A stretch of 64,000 nt of DNA from Runella zeae DSM 19591 (GCF_000423565.1 NZ_AUIF01000010.1:62001-126000); one strand, 5' to 3'. Counted from the first letter of the stretch, positions 34,229 through 43,456 are shown. Numbers and translations: made by a program. The notes: generated by a model from the letters alone, not told the origin.

Positions 34229-35323
34229 TTATAATCCTACTATTTCTTTGAGTTTAGTAAAAAAGGCTTTTTTGCGGGGCGAACTTATTTGCCAATTGAC
34301 AGGCACGGATTGATAGCCTTCCTCCAAACCTTCGTTTTTCATGCGATAATCAAAAAATCCCCAAGAGGCGTATACACTTGTAGCTGCCACGAAGTTGTTC
34401 ATCGGTTTGTCGAAATCAAAATGGTCATCTTCGTTAAAAACAATAGGCATAGGGCGATAGCTCGGCAAAGCGCGGGTCTTTTCCACCATTTCTACAATTT
34501 TGGCGGGGTCGCTTACGCCATTGCCATGAAGAAGAAGGAAGTCTGTTTCTTTTACTACGTTTTCACGAGGAATAGCACCACCTCCATAGCTGGTACTTAC
34601 CAACAATCGCCTGCCTTTGTGCTTAGTGTTTTTAATCCTAACGATGAGTTGATGTACTCGTTCGGGTTGTAAAATAGGATGGTCATAACGAATGTTACAT
34701 TCATTATTGACCTCGATGATTACATTTCCATAGCCTTCTTCCAAAATCCACTTAGTGGCATTGTCTACCGCTTGTACCACTGCGGCTTCATCGCGGAGGC
34801 GTTCGTCTTGACCAAAATAGAAGAAGCCAAGGATGACGACCATACCTTGCTCGTCGGCTTTATTAAGAATTTTTTTGAGACGATTCCAATAATAAAGACT
34901 CCACGAGCCGTCGGCATTGAAGGCGGAATTGTGCCAAGGCTGGTCTTTGGAGTATCCTTGAGGACTGCCACCTTGTAAGTTGAGCGTAAAAGCCAAAAGC
35001 CCGTGCTGTTTCCAGACGGGCATGGCTTCTATAAATTCGTTGGTATTACGGTCGGCATCCCACTTTTGAGTATCGGGATAAGCCCATTGAGTACGAGTGT
35101 CGGGGTTTGTATCATCAAAAATCCCCTGTACCATCCGCGAATTAGGAAGTAATCCTTCAATGCTGTATCCTTGCCATATTCGCTTAGGAAACGTGGGTTT
35201 TCCATTGATATAAAACTTCTCCCCTTTGATGCTAACTTTGGTGTGTCGTTTGGGAGGATTGGCCAATGACACGGTTGCCCAAAGCACCCAAACGACAATA
35301 AATCTACAACGTAAAGTCCTCAT
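34229..35323 (-). CDS. Exported glycosidase-like TIM-barrel protein (GH5-like)
   Basis: A 364-residue protein with a Sec signal (about 1-21, FIVVWVLWATVSLA). The barrel resembles clan A glycoside hydrolases of the cellulase type: HGLLAFTLNLQGG, ADEQGMVVILGFFYFGQDERL, the acid/base Glu in NVIIEVNNECN and a second acidic segment MPIVFNEDDHFDF that could hold the nucleophile. No carbohydrate-binding domain is present. Substrate unknown. It starts 11 bp after the GLPGLI gene, as third gene of an operon with an outer membrane barrel. Confidence 0.72.
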   Translation of the reverse strand: MRTLRCRFIVVWVLWATVSLANPPKRHTKVSIKGEKFYINGKPTFPKRIWQGYSIEGLLPNSRMVQGIFDDTNPDTRTQWAYPDTQKWDADRNTNEFIEAMPVWKQHGLLAFTLNLQGGSPQGYSKDQPWHNSAFNADGSWSLYYWNRLKKILNKADEQGMVVILGFFYFGQDERLRDEAAVVQAVDNATKWILEEGYGNVIIEVNNECNIRYDHPILQPERVHQLIVRIKNTKHKGRRLLVSTSYGGGAIPRENVVKETDFLLLHGNGVSDPAKIVEMVEKTRALPSYRPMPIVFNEDDHFDFDKPMNNFVAATSVYASWGFFDYRMKNEGLEEGYQSVPVNWQISSPRKKAFFTKLKEIVGL

Positions 35324-35334
35324 AGTCTTGGTCT

Positions 35335-36087
35335 TTAGTATCTAATAGACCAATAAGGGTTTCGTTGGGCTTTTATACTATCTGCAATGTGTTTTTTGAG
35401 TAATTGGTCGTAGTCGCTGTTTTTGATTTTCTTACCTTTCATTTTAGGTAAGGTCAAGTCTTTATCAACGTTTTTGAGTTCTACTTTTTGAGCAGAAACA
35501 ATAACATCACCGTCGTTGATGTCCAATTCTAAAATAACACCAGGAAGGCCCAAATAACGCTCCGGCCCTGCTGGTACGGGAATATCTTGCGCAAACCAAG
35601 CCGTGATTTTGTGGTTTTTGATAGGGTCAAACGTTTCCGCTTTCATACATACATAGCCTGCCACATCCTTGATTTGGTTTTGGATACGCCAGTTGTAGCT
35701 CATCAATGAATCTTCCAACAAGAAAGTTTTTCCGAGCATTTCGTAATGCTCGATTATCTTTTCTTTTTCAAAATTTCGATAAACAAGATATTCCTCTTGA
35801 CGCCACGAATACCTACCGTCCTCGGTTTGGCCTTGCTCGTTGCCATAAGTATAGATGCTCTGTTTATCGTTAAAAATCAGCTTCATTTTAGTGCCGGGGC
35901 CATTATCTTCGTTACCCCAAGTGAGCTGCATACGGTCTTTTTCTTCTTTGCTGAGATAGGTGAGCCGCGAGTTTACCTTAATCCAGTTGTATTTGTGCTC
36001 GTAGGTAACGATACCCTCGGTTTGTTGGGCAAATGCTCCTAAAGCTACACAACAAAGAATGGCTAGTGAAAAGAAGGTTTTTTTCAT
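35335..36087 (-). CDS. GLPGLI family protein
   Basis: The product is 250 residues from the ATG at 36087 (MKKTFFSLAILCC); the frame is open 21 codons upstream, into the barrel gene. A Sec signal ends at about FAQ. The name-giving motif is YLGLPGVILELD; RYSWRQEEYLVYRNFEKEKI and AGYVCMKAETFDPIKNHKITAWFAQDIPVPAGP are typical of the family, which occurs only in Bacteroidota. The role is unknown, but it is usually encoded next to an outer membrane beta-barrel protein, as here (53 bp behind). Confidence 0.85.
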   Translation of the reverse strand: MKKTFFSLAILCCVALGAFAQQTEGIVTYEHKYNWIKVNSRLTYLSKEEKDRMQLTWGNEDNGPGTKMKLIFNDKQSIYTYGNEQGQTEDGRYSWRQEEYLVYRNFEKEKIIEHYEMLGKTFLLEDSLMSYNWRIQNQIKDVAGYVCMKAETFDPIKNHKITAWFAQDIPVPAGPERYLGLPGVILELDINDGDVIVSAQKVELKNVDKDLTLPKMKGKKIKNSDYDQLLKKHIADSIKAQRNPYWSIRY

Positions 36088-36140
36088 GATTCTCGAAAAG
36101 TCGAATAAAAAATGAATTTGAAAGTATTTTGTGTCTGGGT

Positions 36141-38999
36141 TTAGTACCATCCTCTACGTTTGATGTTGGTATTCATACCGCGCATATTGTAAGTAAAGCT
36201 AAGCATGTAGTAGCGAGCCAATGTTTGGATACGCTCTTGCGATACGTAGTTTTGGTTGGCAAACTGATTTACCCCTAAGTTACGATTGAAAGCATCGTAA
36301 AGGGATAGTCTGATTTCCGCTTTTTTGGATTTTCCTAAAACCTTATAAATCGAAGAATTCAGAACAGGTACTTGCTGATTAAACCCAAATCGGTCGTTGG
36401 TGTAGATTTGGTAATTGAAATTGGAGTTGATATAAAAATCTTTAGGCAAGCGAATATTCATTGTACCTCCATAGGTCTGGGTCACAATCTGCTGATTTTG
36501 TGTAGTATTGATAGAATACTTGGTGTTGCCTATGCTCCAGTTGGCATTGGGATAAAACGTAAACACATCGCTTGGGGTGAGGTCGAGACGTACTCCAAAA
36601 CGGAGGCTATTGGTATTGGTCTCATTCATGACACCATTGATAGGCGTTAAGTTTTTGCTAATGCCTGGACTAGCATTGAAGTTGATAGTCGCTTTGGTTT
36701 TTTTCAAAGGAAATCCAAAACCAATGTAAGAACCCAAATTCTGACCACCTGAAATATTAACAGGCTTAGTGACTGTAATCAGTGTGGCAGGGTCAATCTG
36801 CTGATTATAAATAATTTGATTTACATTGTAAGAATAATAAAGGTTTACATTGAAGCTCGTAAAGCTAGCGGGATTAAACATATTATATCCCAAATTGATA
36901 TTGTGTGATAGCGACGGTAATAGGTCAGGATTACCTTGACGAATGATAAGCGGGTTGCTGTTGTCGATGATAGGCTGTAGGTCTCTTGTATTGGGTTGAT
37001 TGACGTTCACATTATAACCCGACCAGAAATAACGATTGTTTTTGAGGTCATAGCTAAATGAAGCATTGGGGATGAAGGTGGTATAGTTTCGCTTCACATC
37101 AATAAAAGTATTGGGTTCTTGCCCAAGACCAAATTTACCGTCGATTTGAAAGGTCTGAACCGCCAAACCGCCTGAGAAATTGAGTCCTTTGTACGAATAC
37201 CGGATACTGGTACCAAGGCGAGCGTAGTTATAATTGTTTTTGTAATAACTACTGAGGCTATCTACTGGCATACGTTGCCCATTTTCTTTGGCCAAATCAA
37301 ATACATTACGATCTACGAAATCGGAGCGGTGACTCAAATTGACAAAAGTTTCGGAGAAGAAACGCTTAGCAAAAGGCTCCACAAAAAGCAGGCTTGTTTT
37401 AAACAAATTGACACGGCTACCGGTATTGTTGGTAAGGTCTAGCAATTGTCTAATAACGTCGTCGGGATTAGTAGCATTGTAAAATAAATTGAGTGAATTT
37501 TGGTCAGCTACTCCGTCGTTGTTTGTGAAGTTATAGGAAGCACTTACGGCAAAACTCCGCCCTTTTTTCTTAAACTTGTGACGATACAAAAGAGTGTTAG
37601 CTGTCTCGATTTTGTCCACCAAAGTAGAATTGTTAATGGTGCTTTCGTTGGATTTAAAATTATTACTTCTCAAATATTCCGTAAAGCTACTCAAGCGCGT
37701 ATTTCCAGCGTTTAGTCTACTATTGTTGCTAAAAATCAGTGTGTTGAGCGAGTCGATAGTTTGCTCGTGTCTAAAAGACAATCGGTGATTTCCTACAAAA
37801 TTGATTTGATTACTTTGTTCGTTGGTTTGGAACGAACCATTCTGAAGGAAGTTTTCGCGGGTACGTAAGGCATCAAAAACTTGACGATTAGAGTTGTAAT
37901 AATAACTAGCGTTGGTCTTGATTTTTTTTGTGTTACGGTTGTAGTTAATCCCCCCTGCGATATTGTTGGAGTATCCGCGATTGAGCCCACCGCCTACTGG
38001 AATACTCAGGCCGCCGTCGTCGTCACCACCGATAGAGATATAATACCCTCCACCACCAAAACCAAAGTCGCCGTTGTCGTTCCATTGATTGAAAGAACCA
38101 CTTCCTCTAAAATCCTGATAATCATCCCACGACATCCCTGTTTGGTTGGTGTTGTTGGTAAGGCCGATGATTGAAAACTGATTTTTATCGTCAAATTTAT
38201 TATAGTTTCCTTTGATTTCGCCGCGTGGGTTGGCGCTATTGTTACCGTCAAGTCCCACACCAGCGGTTACTTTTCCAAAACCACCTTTTTTGAAGCTGTC
38301 TTTCAGTTGAAGGTTTACGGTTTTTTCTTGCTTTCCGTCATCTACTCCCGTTACTTTCGACTGTTCGGTTTTATCATTGAAAATCTGGACTTTATTGATT
38401 GCTTCGGCAGGAAGGTTTTTGGTTGCCATTTTGGGGTCATCTCCAAAAAAACGTTTACCATCTACGGTTACTTTTTGGACCTGTTGCCCTTGGGCGATGA
38501 TGTTGCCGTTTTGGTCGATTTGTACACCGGGTAGTTTACGTAGAAGGTCTTCGACCGTCGACCCTGGGGGTACTTTGAAAGAAGCAGGATTGTACTCGAT
38601 GGTATCGCCTTTGATACTCATGGGGGCGCGAGCGGTTTTGATTACTATCTCAAAAAGCTCTTTGGTGATAGGTTTGAGCCTAAGCGTGCCCAAATCGATG
38701 AGTTCTTTATCCCCAAAAACAATGTCTTTTTCGAGTGGGATAAATCCTACATAAGTGATTTTGAGGAGATAGTCCCCTTTTTTGATATTGCGAAAAGAAA
38801 ATGCTCCTTTTTCGTTGGTACGAGAAAAGTTGACAAGTGATGAATCTTTTCTTTGTAAGAGCATTACAGTGGCTGAGCCTAATGGATTGGCTACTGTATC
38901 GGTAGTCATACCTTGAATCTGAAAACGGCTTGGAGTGGTTTGGGCATACAATGCACTCAGGCATGGCCACAATAATGCCAGGAGGAGAATTTTTCGCAT
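36141..38999 (-). CDS. Outer membrane beta-barrel protein (TonB-receptor-like, OMP_b-brl_3)
   Basis: A 952-residue outer membrane protein. After a Sec signal (about 1-19) comes a carboxypeptidase-regulatory-like domain (about 24-110, IQGMTTDTVANPLGSATVMLLQRKDSSLVNFSRTNEKGAFSFRN), then a plug-like domain (GSTVEDLLRKLPGVQIDQNGNI, VTVDGKRFFGDDPKMA, INKVQIFND) and a long barrel with many alternating aromatic strands. It ends in a Tyr as barrels often do. The central Gly/Asn-rich stretch (about 300-360) is probably an extracellular loop. It heads the operon with GLPGLI and the glycosidase-like gene and may take up or display their ligand. Confidence 0.88.
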   Translation of the reverse strand: MRKILLLALLWPCLSALYAQTTPSRFQIQGMTTDTVANPLGSATVMLLQRKDSSLVNFSRTNEKGAFSFRNIKKGDYLLKITYVGFIPLEKDIVFGDKELIDLGTLRLKPITKELFEIVIKTARAPMSIKGDTIEYNPASFKVPPGSTVEDLLRKLPGVQIDQNGNIIAQGQQVQKVTVDGKRFFGDDPKMATKNLPAEAINKVQIFNDKTEQSKVTGVDDGKQEKTVNLQLKDSFKKGGFGKVTAGVGLDGNNSANPRGEIKGNYNKFDDKNQFSIIGLTNNTNQTGMSWDDYQDFRGSGSFNQWNDNGDFGFGGGGYYISIGGDDDGGLSIPVGGGLNRGYSNNIAGGINYNRNTKKIKTNASYYYNSNRQVFDALRTRENFLQNGSFQTNEQSNQINFVGNHRLSFRHEQTIDSLNTLIFSNNSRLNAGNTRLSSFTEYLRSNNFKSNESTINNSTLVDKIETANTLLYRHKFKKKGRSFAVSASYNFTNNDGVADQNSLNLFYNATNPDDVIRQLLDLTNNTGSRVNLFKTSLLFVEPFAKRFFSETFVNLSHRSDFVDRNVFDLAKENGQRMPVDSLSSYYKNNYNYARLGTSIRYSYKGLNFSGGLAVQTFQIDGKFGLGQEPNTFIDVKRNYTTFIPNASFSYDLKNNRYFWSGYNVNVNQPNTRDLQPIIDNSNPLIIRQGNPDLLPSLSHNINLGYNMFNPASFTSFNVNLYYSYNVNQIIYNQQIDPATLITVTKPVNISGGQNLGSYIGFGFPLKKTKATINFNASPGISKNLTPINGVMNETNTNSLRFGVRLDLTPSDVFTFYPNANWSIGNTKYSINTTQNQQIVTQTYGGTMNIRLPKDFYINSNFNYQIYTNDRFGFNQQVPVLNSSIYKVLGKSKKAEIRLSLYDAFNRNLGVNQFANQNYVSQERIQTLARYYMLSFTYNMRGMNTNIKRRGWY

Positions 39000-39205
39000 G
39001 GCTGTTGTTAGAATAGAGGTTTAAAGAATGTGGTTAGATGGTGTATTTCTCAATACGGCTATTGAATCGTAAACGTACTAATGATTTAGTTTATTGTCAA
39101 GAAATAATAAAAATATATTTAAGAATGTTAGATATATAGAAATTAATAAGAAGGAATGCTACGGATATATACTTTATGATTATGAAAAGGTTACAGCTAA
39201 AAACA

Positions 39206-39238
39206 AAAAAAGAGCCAATTTGTGGTTGGCTCTTTTTT
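39206..39238 (-). terminator. Terminator after rpsG
   Basis: A perfect 13-bp stem (39206-39218 with 39226-39238, arms AAAAAAGAGCCAA/TTGGCTCTTTTTT) lies 25 bp past the rpsG stop. On the minus strand it ends in a T run. It closes the rpsL-rpsG transcript before any fusA. Confidence 0.85.
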
Positions 39239-39262
39239 GAATGATATAAAAATCGCTTGAAA

Positions 39263-39730
39263 CTAGAAGCGGAAGTGCGAAAACGCCTTGTTGGCTTCGG
39301 CCATACGGTGGGTATCGTCTTTTTTCTTTACAGAAGCACCTTCACCTTTTGAGGCAGCTACGATTTCAGCAGCTAGGCGATCGCGCATGGTTTTTTCACC
39401 GCGCAAACGAGCATACTTAATCATCCATTTCATACCTAAAGCTACCTTACGATCAGGACGAACTTCGGTAGGAACTTGGAAGTTAGCTCCACCTACACGG
39501 CGGCTCTTTACTTCTACGGCAGGCATTACGTTGTTCAATGCGCGGCGCCAGATTTCGAGGCCGTTTTCGTTGAGGCGTTTTTCGGCAATTTCCAAAGCAC
39601 CGTAGAAAATATCATAGGCGATGCTTTTTTTACCTTCCAACATCAAGTTGTTTACAAATTTGGTTACCATTACATCCCTGTATTTAGGGTCAGGTAATAG
39701 GTATCTTTTTTTAGGTTTTGCTTTTCTCAT
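39263..39730 (-). CDS. rpsG: 30S ribosomal protein S7
   Basis: A 155-residue protein, standard length. [46 protein letters not shown] is the S7 N-terminus, [23 protein letters not shown] the 16S rRNA-binding hairpin and [34 protein letters not shown] the C-terminal helix. S7 nucleates the head of the small subunit. It follows rpsL after 137 bp; fusA, the usual next gene, is absent. Confidence 0.98.
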   Translation of the reverse strand: MRKAKPKKRYLLPDPKYRDVMVTKFVNNLMLEGKKSIAYDIFYGALEIAEKRLNENGLEIWRRALNNVMPAVEVKSRRVGGANFQVPTEVRPDRKVALGMKWMIKYARLRGEKTMRDRLAAEIVAASKGEGASVKKKDDTHRMAEANKAFSHFRF

Positions 39731-39867
39731 TGTACTGAGTTGTTAATCAATGGAGGTTTCGTTTTGTTCAGCTTGATTGCTGATTTTAACTGATTCATCC
39801 CGAACTAGCTTCGGAATTACTACCCTTTTATGCTATTGTACTGTCTTACGCAAACAAAAAGGACGGA

Positions 39868-40296
39868 TTACTTCTTCTTACCTGGAGCTGGTTTACCACC
39901 TTTTCCTACTGGTGCTGCTTGACCTGGTTTCGGACGTTTTGCACCGTAGAGTGAGCGGCTTTGTTTACGACCGTTTACACCGGCAGTATCAAGCGCACCA
40001 CGAACTACGTGATAACGTACCCCTGGAAGGTCTTTTACACGACCACCACGCACCAATACGATTGAGTGCTCTTGGAGGTTGTGACCTTCACCTGGAATGT
40101 AAGCGTTGACTTCCTTCATGTTTGACAAACGTACACGCGCTACTTTGCGCAAAGCCGAGTTTGGCTTCTTCGGGGTCGTGGTGTATACACGCGTACATAC
40201 ACCGCGGCGTTGTGGGCAAGAATCTAAAGCCGGAGACTTAGATTTCCACGTCATTTGTTCACGTCCTTTGCGTACTAACTGTGAAATAGTTGGCAT
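39868..40296 (-). CDS. rpsL: 30S ribosomal protein S12
   Basis: A 142-residue protein. The conserved [34 protein letters not shown] and [20 protein letters not shown] stretches carry the decoding-site residues; the Lys residues that mutate to streptomycin resistance (TPKKPNS and RVKDLPG) are the sensitive type. The C-terminus has an added basic tail ([12 protein letters not shown]), known in Bacteroidota. It has a well-formed promoter 45-85 bp upstream. Confidence 0.98.
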   Translation of the reverse strand: MPTISQLVRKGREQMTWKSKSPALDSCPQRRGVCTRVYTTTPKKPNSALRKVARVRLSNMKEVNAYIPGEGHNLQEHSIVLVRGGRVKDLPGVRYHVVRGALDTAGVNGRKQSRSLYGAKRPKPGQAAPVGKGGKPAPGKKK

Positions 40297-40349
40297 TATA
40301 TATTACTGATTATGAGAAAAATGGATATACCACCCCAAAAATGGGAGTG

Positions 40350-40381
40350 CAAAATTAGGGTCTTTCTTTGAAAAGACCAAA
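40350..40381 (-). promoter_or_regulatory. Promoter of rpsL-rpsG
   Basis: On the minus strand TTTG (40381-40378), a 20-base spacer and TAATTTTG (40357-40350) fit the Bacteroidota sigma consensus TTTG-N19-21-TAnnTTTG. Transcription would start near 40343, leaving a leader of about 45 bases. This is the best promoter in the window. Confidence 0.75.
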
Positions 40382-40427
40382 TCATAAACGATAAATTTGA
40401 AGATTAAAAGCTTGTCTGCTAGCTTTT

Positions 40428-41018
40428 TCAGCGCAAAGCTAGTTTGATCAGTTGCTCTACGGTGATTTGGTCGCCTTCGCGTTTGAGAATTGTATCGACG
40501 CTCTTTTCGGCGGTAGGTTTTGGAATGCCCAGCATTACCAAAGCGGCAATTGCTTCGTTTCGGATTTGGCTGTTGGCTCCCAAGAATATACTAGGTTGAG
40601 GAGCCGTGAGTCCTTCTTTTTTGATTTTATCCTTTAAATCTATGATCACTCTTTGGGCTGTTTTACTACCAATCCCCTTGATAGTTTGAATAAGGCGAAC
40701 ATCTTCTCCGACAATAGCTTGCTTGATTTCGGGTGCCGACAACGAAGAAAGCATGATAAGTGCCGTAGCCGAGCCTACTCCTGATACACTGATAAGATCT
40801 AGAAAGAGATTTTTTTCGGTAAGTTCTGCAAATCCATACAAAATGTGGGCGTCTTCCCGGATTTGTTGGTAAGTCAATACTTTACAGACTTCGCCAAGGT
40901 TGGGCAATGCACTGTAGGTTTGTAAAGAAATTTTTACTTCATAGCCTACTCCTCCTACATCCATGATGAGATATGCGGGATCTTTGTGGGCAAGTTTACC
41001 GTTTAGATAAGCTATCAT
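40428..41018 (-). CDS. ruvA: Holliday junction branch migration protein RuvA
   Basis: RuvA binds Holliday junctions as a tetramer and loads RuvB. The 196-residue protein has the OB-fold N-terminus (MIAYLNGKLAHKDPAYLIMDVGGVGYEVKIS), two HhH motifs (FLDLISVSGVGSATALIMLS and LIQTIKGIGSKTAQRVIIDLKDKI), a short acidic linker and the C-terminal RuvB-binding helices (RNEAIAALVMLGIPKPTAEKSVD). ruvB and ruvC are not in the window. It is a single gene upstream of a Dabb-family gene. Confidence 0.97.
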   Translation of the reverse strand: MIAYLNGKLAHKDPAYLIMDVGGVGYEVKISLQTYSALPNLGEVCKVLTYQQIREDAHILYGFAELTEKNLFLDLISVSGVGSATALIMLSSLSAPEIKQAIVGEDVRLIQTIKGIGSKTAQRVIIDLKDKIKKEGLTAPQPSIFLGANSQIRNEAIAALVMLGIPKPTAEKSVDTILKREGDQITVEQLIKLALR

Positions 41019-41032
41019 ATATTGTTGAGGAG

Positions 41033-41069
41033 ATTAGCTCTTTGGTACAAAAACTACCAAAGAGCTAAT
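41033..41069. terminator. Hairpin between the Dabb gene and ruvA
   Basis: A perfect 15-bp stem (41033-41047 with 41055-41069, ATTAGCTCTTTGGTA) sits immediately past the Dabb stop. It lacks a T run on the minus strand, so it may only protect the mRNA end. Confidence 0.6.
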
Positions 41070-41070
41070 A

Positions 41071-41445
41071 TTATTTTTGTGTCCAATAATCAACCACCAA
41101 TACCTTGTCGAGGTAGGGGCCTAGCACTTTGCCAAATGCTTTGTGGTCAGGATGCGGTAGATATATGGCGCGGTCTTCTTCAGAATTGAAAGTCAAAAAG
41201 AAACAATGCGTAAATCCTTGGGCGAGGCCTTCGGGGCTATTGTTGGTACCCCACTCAAAGCCTTTGATTTGTTTGATTTGGGTAGGGAGCTTTCTAAACG
41301 CATCCTCTACTTGTTTTATTTGGGCTGGGGTAGTATTGTCTTTAAACTTAAACAACACCACGTGTCGTAGTACTTTGTCGTTTTTTTGGGCCATAGCGCC
41401 AAAGGCAAAAAAGGTTAAAAAAAGGGCTAAAAATTTGATTTTCAT
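41071..41445 (-). CDS. Exported Dabb-family (stress-responsive A/B barrel) protein
   Basis: The product is 124 residues from the ATG at 41445 (MKIKFLALFLTFFAFGAMAQ, a Sec signal); 29 more codons are open upstream but overlap the neighbouring gene. The mature part is a single Dabb domain: LRHVVLFKFKDNTTPAQIKQVEDAFRKLPTQI, FEWGTNNSPEGLAQGFTHCFFLTFNSEEDRAIYLPHPDHKAF. The biological role of these dimeric ferredoxin-fold proteins in Bacteroidota is unknown. Confidence 0.87.
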   Translation of the reverse strand: MKIKFLALFLTFFAFGAMAQKNDKVLRHVVLFKFKDNTTPAQIKQVEDAFRKLPTQIKQIKGFEWGTNNSPEGLAQGFTHCFFLTFNSEEDRAIYLPHPDHKAFGKVLGPYLDKVLVVDYWTQK

Positions 41446-41497
41446 GTAAGTAGAATTAATACCTAACAAAAGAATTGATTGAAACCTTGTCCTACAA

Positions 41498-41698
41498 CTA
41501 GCCTGAGCAGTTGATACATTCGCCGCTATCATCTCTTACACTGCGTTCAAAATCACCGAGTTGTTCTTTCAATTCGAGGATTTCGTCTTCAATTTCGCAG
41601 CGTTCAAAGAGTGAAAGCTCGCCAGAGACTATTTGTTTTTCAAGGGATTTGAGTTTCACACGCATTTCTGAAACTTCCATTAATGTTAAAGTTGCCAT
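41498..41698 (-). CDS. Small coiled-coil protein with C-terminal Cys pair
   Basis: A 66-residue acidic protein that I cannot assign. It is almost wholly helical (MEVSEMRVKLKSLEKQIVSGELSLFERCEIEDEILELKEQLGDF, heptad-like) and ends with GECINCSG, a CxxC pair that might bind metal or form a disulfide. It starts 75 bp from the frameshifted DUF2306 remnant and is followed by the Dabb gene on the same strand. It may be a regulator or chaperone-like helper; no function is claimed. Confidence 0.6.
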   Translation of the reverse strand: MATLTLMEVSEMRVKLKSLEKQIVSGELSLFERCEIEDEILELKEQLGDFERSVRDDSGECINCSG

Positions 41699-41772
41699 GA
41701 GATATTTGGGAGTGAATTATGAATTTATGGTTTTGAGTTAATGCGAAAGTTACTAAAAAAGTTCGGGAAATT

Positions 41773-42167
41773 TCATTGAATTGCGGAGTTGTCGTGCCAC
41801 CATTCATCATTTTTTGCAGAAAGCCCCCATTGGTCTAGTATCCTATAGACTAAGCCCGCTAGAGGTGCAAAAACCGACATCGAAAATACATGAATTTTTC
41901 CAAGGAGGCGATGCCAATTGGGATATTTTTTTAAGAAAAAAGGAATAAATTGAAATATTCCGATAGGTGTTGCCCACGCACTGCTCAGGATATGTACGTA
42001 AAATGCTGTGGTAAAGCTTTTTTGCGTAAAACGGTATTGGTTTTTGTTGTTAAAAATCCAATTTCTGGTTCGAAGCTAAGGTAAGGTATTACTTTGGAAA
42101 ACATGAGCAGCGTAAAAGCCGCTACTGAAAATAGGAAGAGGGTATATATTAAGGGGGTTGTACGCAT
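41773..42167 (-). pseudogene. Frameshifted DUF2306-like membrane protein gene
   Basis: The N-terminal part reads MRTTPLIYTLFLFSVAAFTLLMFSKVIPYLSFEPEIGFLTTK from the ATG at 42167. After a run of five A's (near 42044-42048 on the plus strand as T's) the frame is lost. One extra A would restore a second frame reading NQYRFTQKSFTTAFYVH ... WATPIGIFQFIPFFLKKYPNWHRLLGKIHVF and ending at 41773. The HR-LGKIHVF and AFYVHI words are typical of DUF2306 (YozB-like) proteins. About 130 residues can be joined, shorter than the family, so the end is lost too. A sequencing error in the homopolymer is the alternative. Confidence 0.6.
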
Positions 42168-42259
42168 TAACTTTCTTGCATTTTTTGCCGACACATTTCT
42201 AGAGCAGTAGGTGTTTGAAATCAACTTCCGCATTTCGCCACATTCTCCGCCAGATTCGG

Positions 42260-42267
42260 TATCTTTG
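42260..42267 (+). promoter_or_regulatory. Predicted -7 element for argD
   Basis: TATCTTTG (TAnnTTTG) lies 24 bp before the argD ATG. No clear -33 box is seen. It supports the ATG at 42292 rather than the upstream in-frame start at 42211. Confidence 0.5.
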
Positions 42268-42291
42268 CAAAATTTTATTTCGTTTAGTATC

Positions 42292-43425
42292 ATGAACCTG
42301 TTTAACGTTTATCCGATTTACGACATCGAACCCGTCCAAGCGCAAGGCTCTTGGCTCTGGGACAGCAAAGGCGAGAAGTACCTCGACCTTTACGGCGGTC
42401 ACGCCGTGATTTCGGTGGGTCATTGTCACCCCCATTACGTCGAAAAACTGACGGAACAGTTGCGACGAATTAACTTCTATTCCAACTCTGTCAGGATACC
42501 GTTACAGGATGAATTGGCCCAAAAATTAGGCGATTTGGCTGGTTATCCAGATTATACGCTCTTTTTGTGCAACTCAGGTGCCGAAGCCAACGAAAATGCC
42601 ATTAAGTTGGCCTCTTTTTACAACGGTGGCAGCAAAATAGTTGCCTTTACCAAATCATTCCACGGCCGCACGGCAGGGGCAGTTGCGATGACCGACAACC
42701 CGTCGATTGTTGCACCCGTCAACTACAACAAGCACGTCACGTTTTTGCCGTTCAACGACGCCGAAGCCGTTCGTCAACACGACATGACCGACGTATGTGC
42801 CATCATCGTAGAAGGAATTCAAGGTGTGGGGGGTATCCAAGTAGCATCAGAAGAGTTTTTGCGGGCAATCCGTCAGAAATGCGACGAAAGCAACGCTACC
42901 TTTATCTTGGACAGCGTACAGTGCGGCTATGGACGTTCGGGGAAATTTTTCTCGAACCAACACTACACCGACCTTCACGCCGACCTATACACCACCGCCA
43001 AAGGCATGGGTAACGGTTTCCCAATCGCGGGTGTATTGATTTCGCCTAAGTTCCAAGCCAAATACGGCATGTTGGGTACTACTTTCGGTGGAAACCATTT
43101 GGCGTGTGCGGCAGGCATCGCCGTCCTCGACATCATGAAAGACGAAAACCTCATGGACAACGCCGTCGAAATTGGCGACTATTTGATGAAAGGGATTGTG
43201 GAAATCGGAGGTTACAAAGAGCTTCGCGGACGTGGGTTAATGATTGGTATTGAATACGATTTCGCCATCGAAGACCTCCGCAATAAGCTGTTGTTCGACT
43301 ATAAATTATTCACGGGCGTAGCAGGTAAAAACACCATTCGTTTGTTGCCGTCGCTTGCCCTCAAAAAAGAAGAAGCTGATTTATTCTTAGAAGCGTTGAG
43401 CAAAGAAATTCGCGTTTTAGCTTAA
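42292..43425 (+). CDS. argD: Acetylornithine (or succinylornithine) aminotransferase
   Basis: A class III PLP aminotransferase, 377 residues from the ATG at 42292 (MNLFNVYPIYDIEPVQAQGSW). It makes N-acyl-ornithine from the semialdehyde in arginine synthesis. Motifs: YLDLYGGHAVISVGHCHP, FLCNSGAEANENAIKLA, FHGRTAGA, the ILDSVQCGYGRSGKFF Asp and the Schiff-base Lys in YTTAKGMGNGFPIAGVLIS. It is compact, as in Bacteroidota ArgD. Acting with the acyl-ornithine transcarbamylase at 14885 fits an acylated route. A terminator (43494-43533) follows. Confidence 0.92.
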   Translation: MNLFNVYPIYDIEPVQAQGSWLWDSKGEKYLDLYGGHAVISVGHCHPHYVEKLTEQLRRINFYSNSVRIPLQDELAQKLGDLAGYPDYTLFLCNSGAEANENAIKLASFYNGGSKIVAFTKSFHGRTAGAVAMTDNPSIVAPVNYNKHVTFLPFNDAEAVRQHDMTDVCAIIVEGIQGVGGIQVASEEFLRAIRQKCDESNATFILDSVQCGYGRSGKFFSNQHYTDLHADLYTTAKGMGNGFPIAGVLISPKFQAKYGMLGTTFGGNHLACAAGIAVLDIMKDENLMDNAVEIGDYLMKGIVEIGGYKELRGRGLMIGIEYDFAIEDLRNKLLFDYKLFTGVAGKNTIRLLPSLALKKEEADLFLEALSKEIRVLA

Positions 43426-43432
43426 CTCAGCT

Positions 43433-43456
43433 AGTCCCGAAATACAATTCGGGACT
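43433..43456. repeat. Solo copy of the Uma2-flanking hairpin
   Basis: The 24-bp palindrome AGTCCCGAAATACAATTCGGGACT starts 8 bp after argD, and the GGTAT-GCGTCTCC word follows as in the array at 44205. It is the left partner of the repeats that flank the Uma2 gene. Confidence 0.8.
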
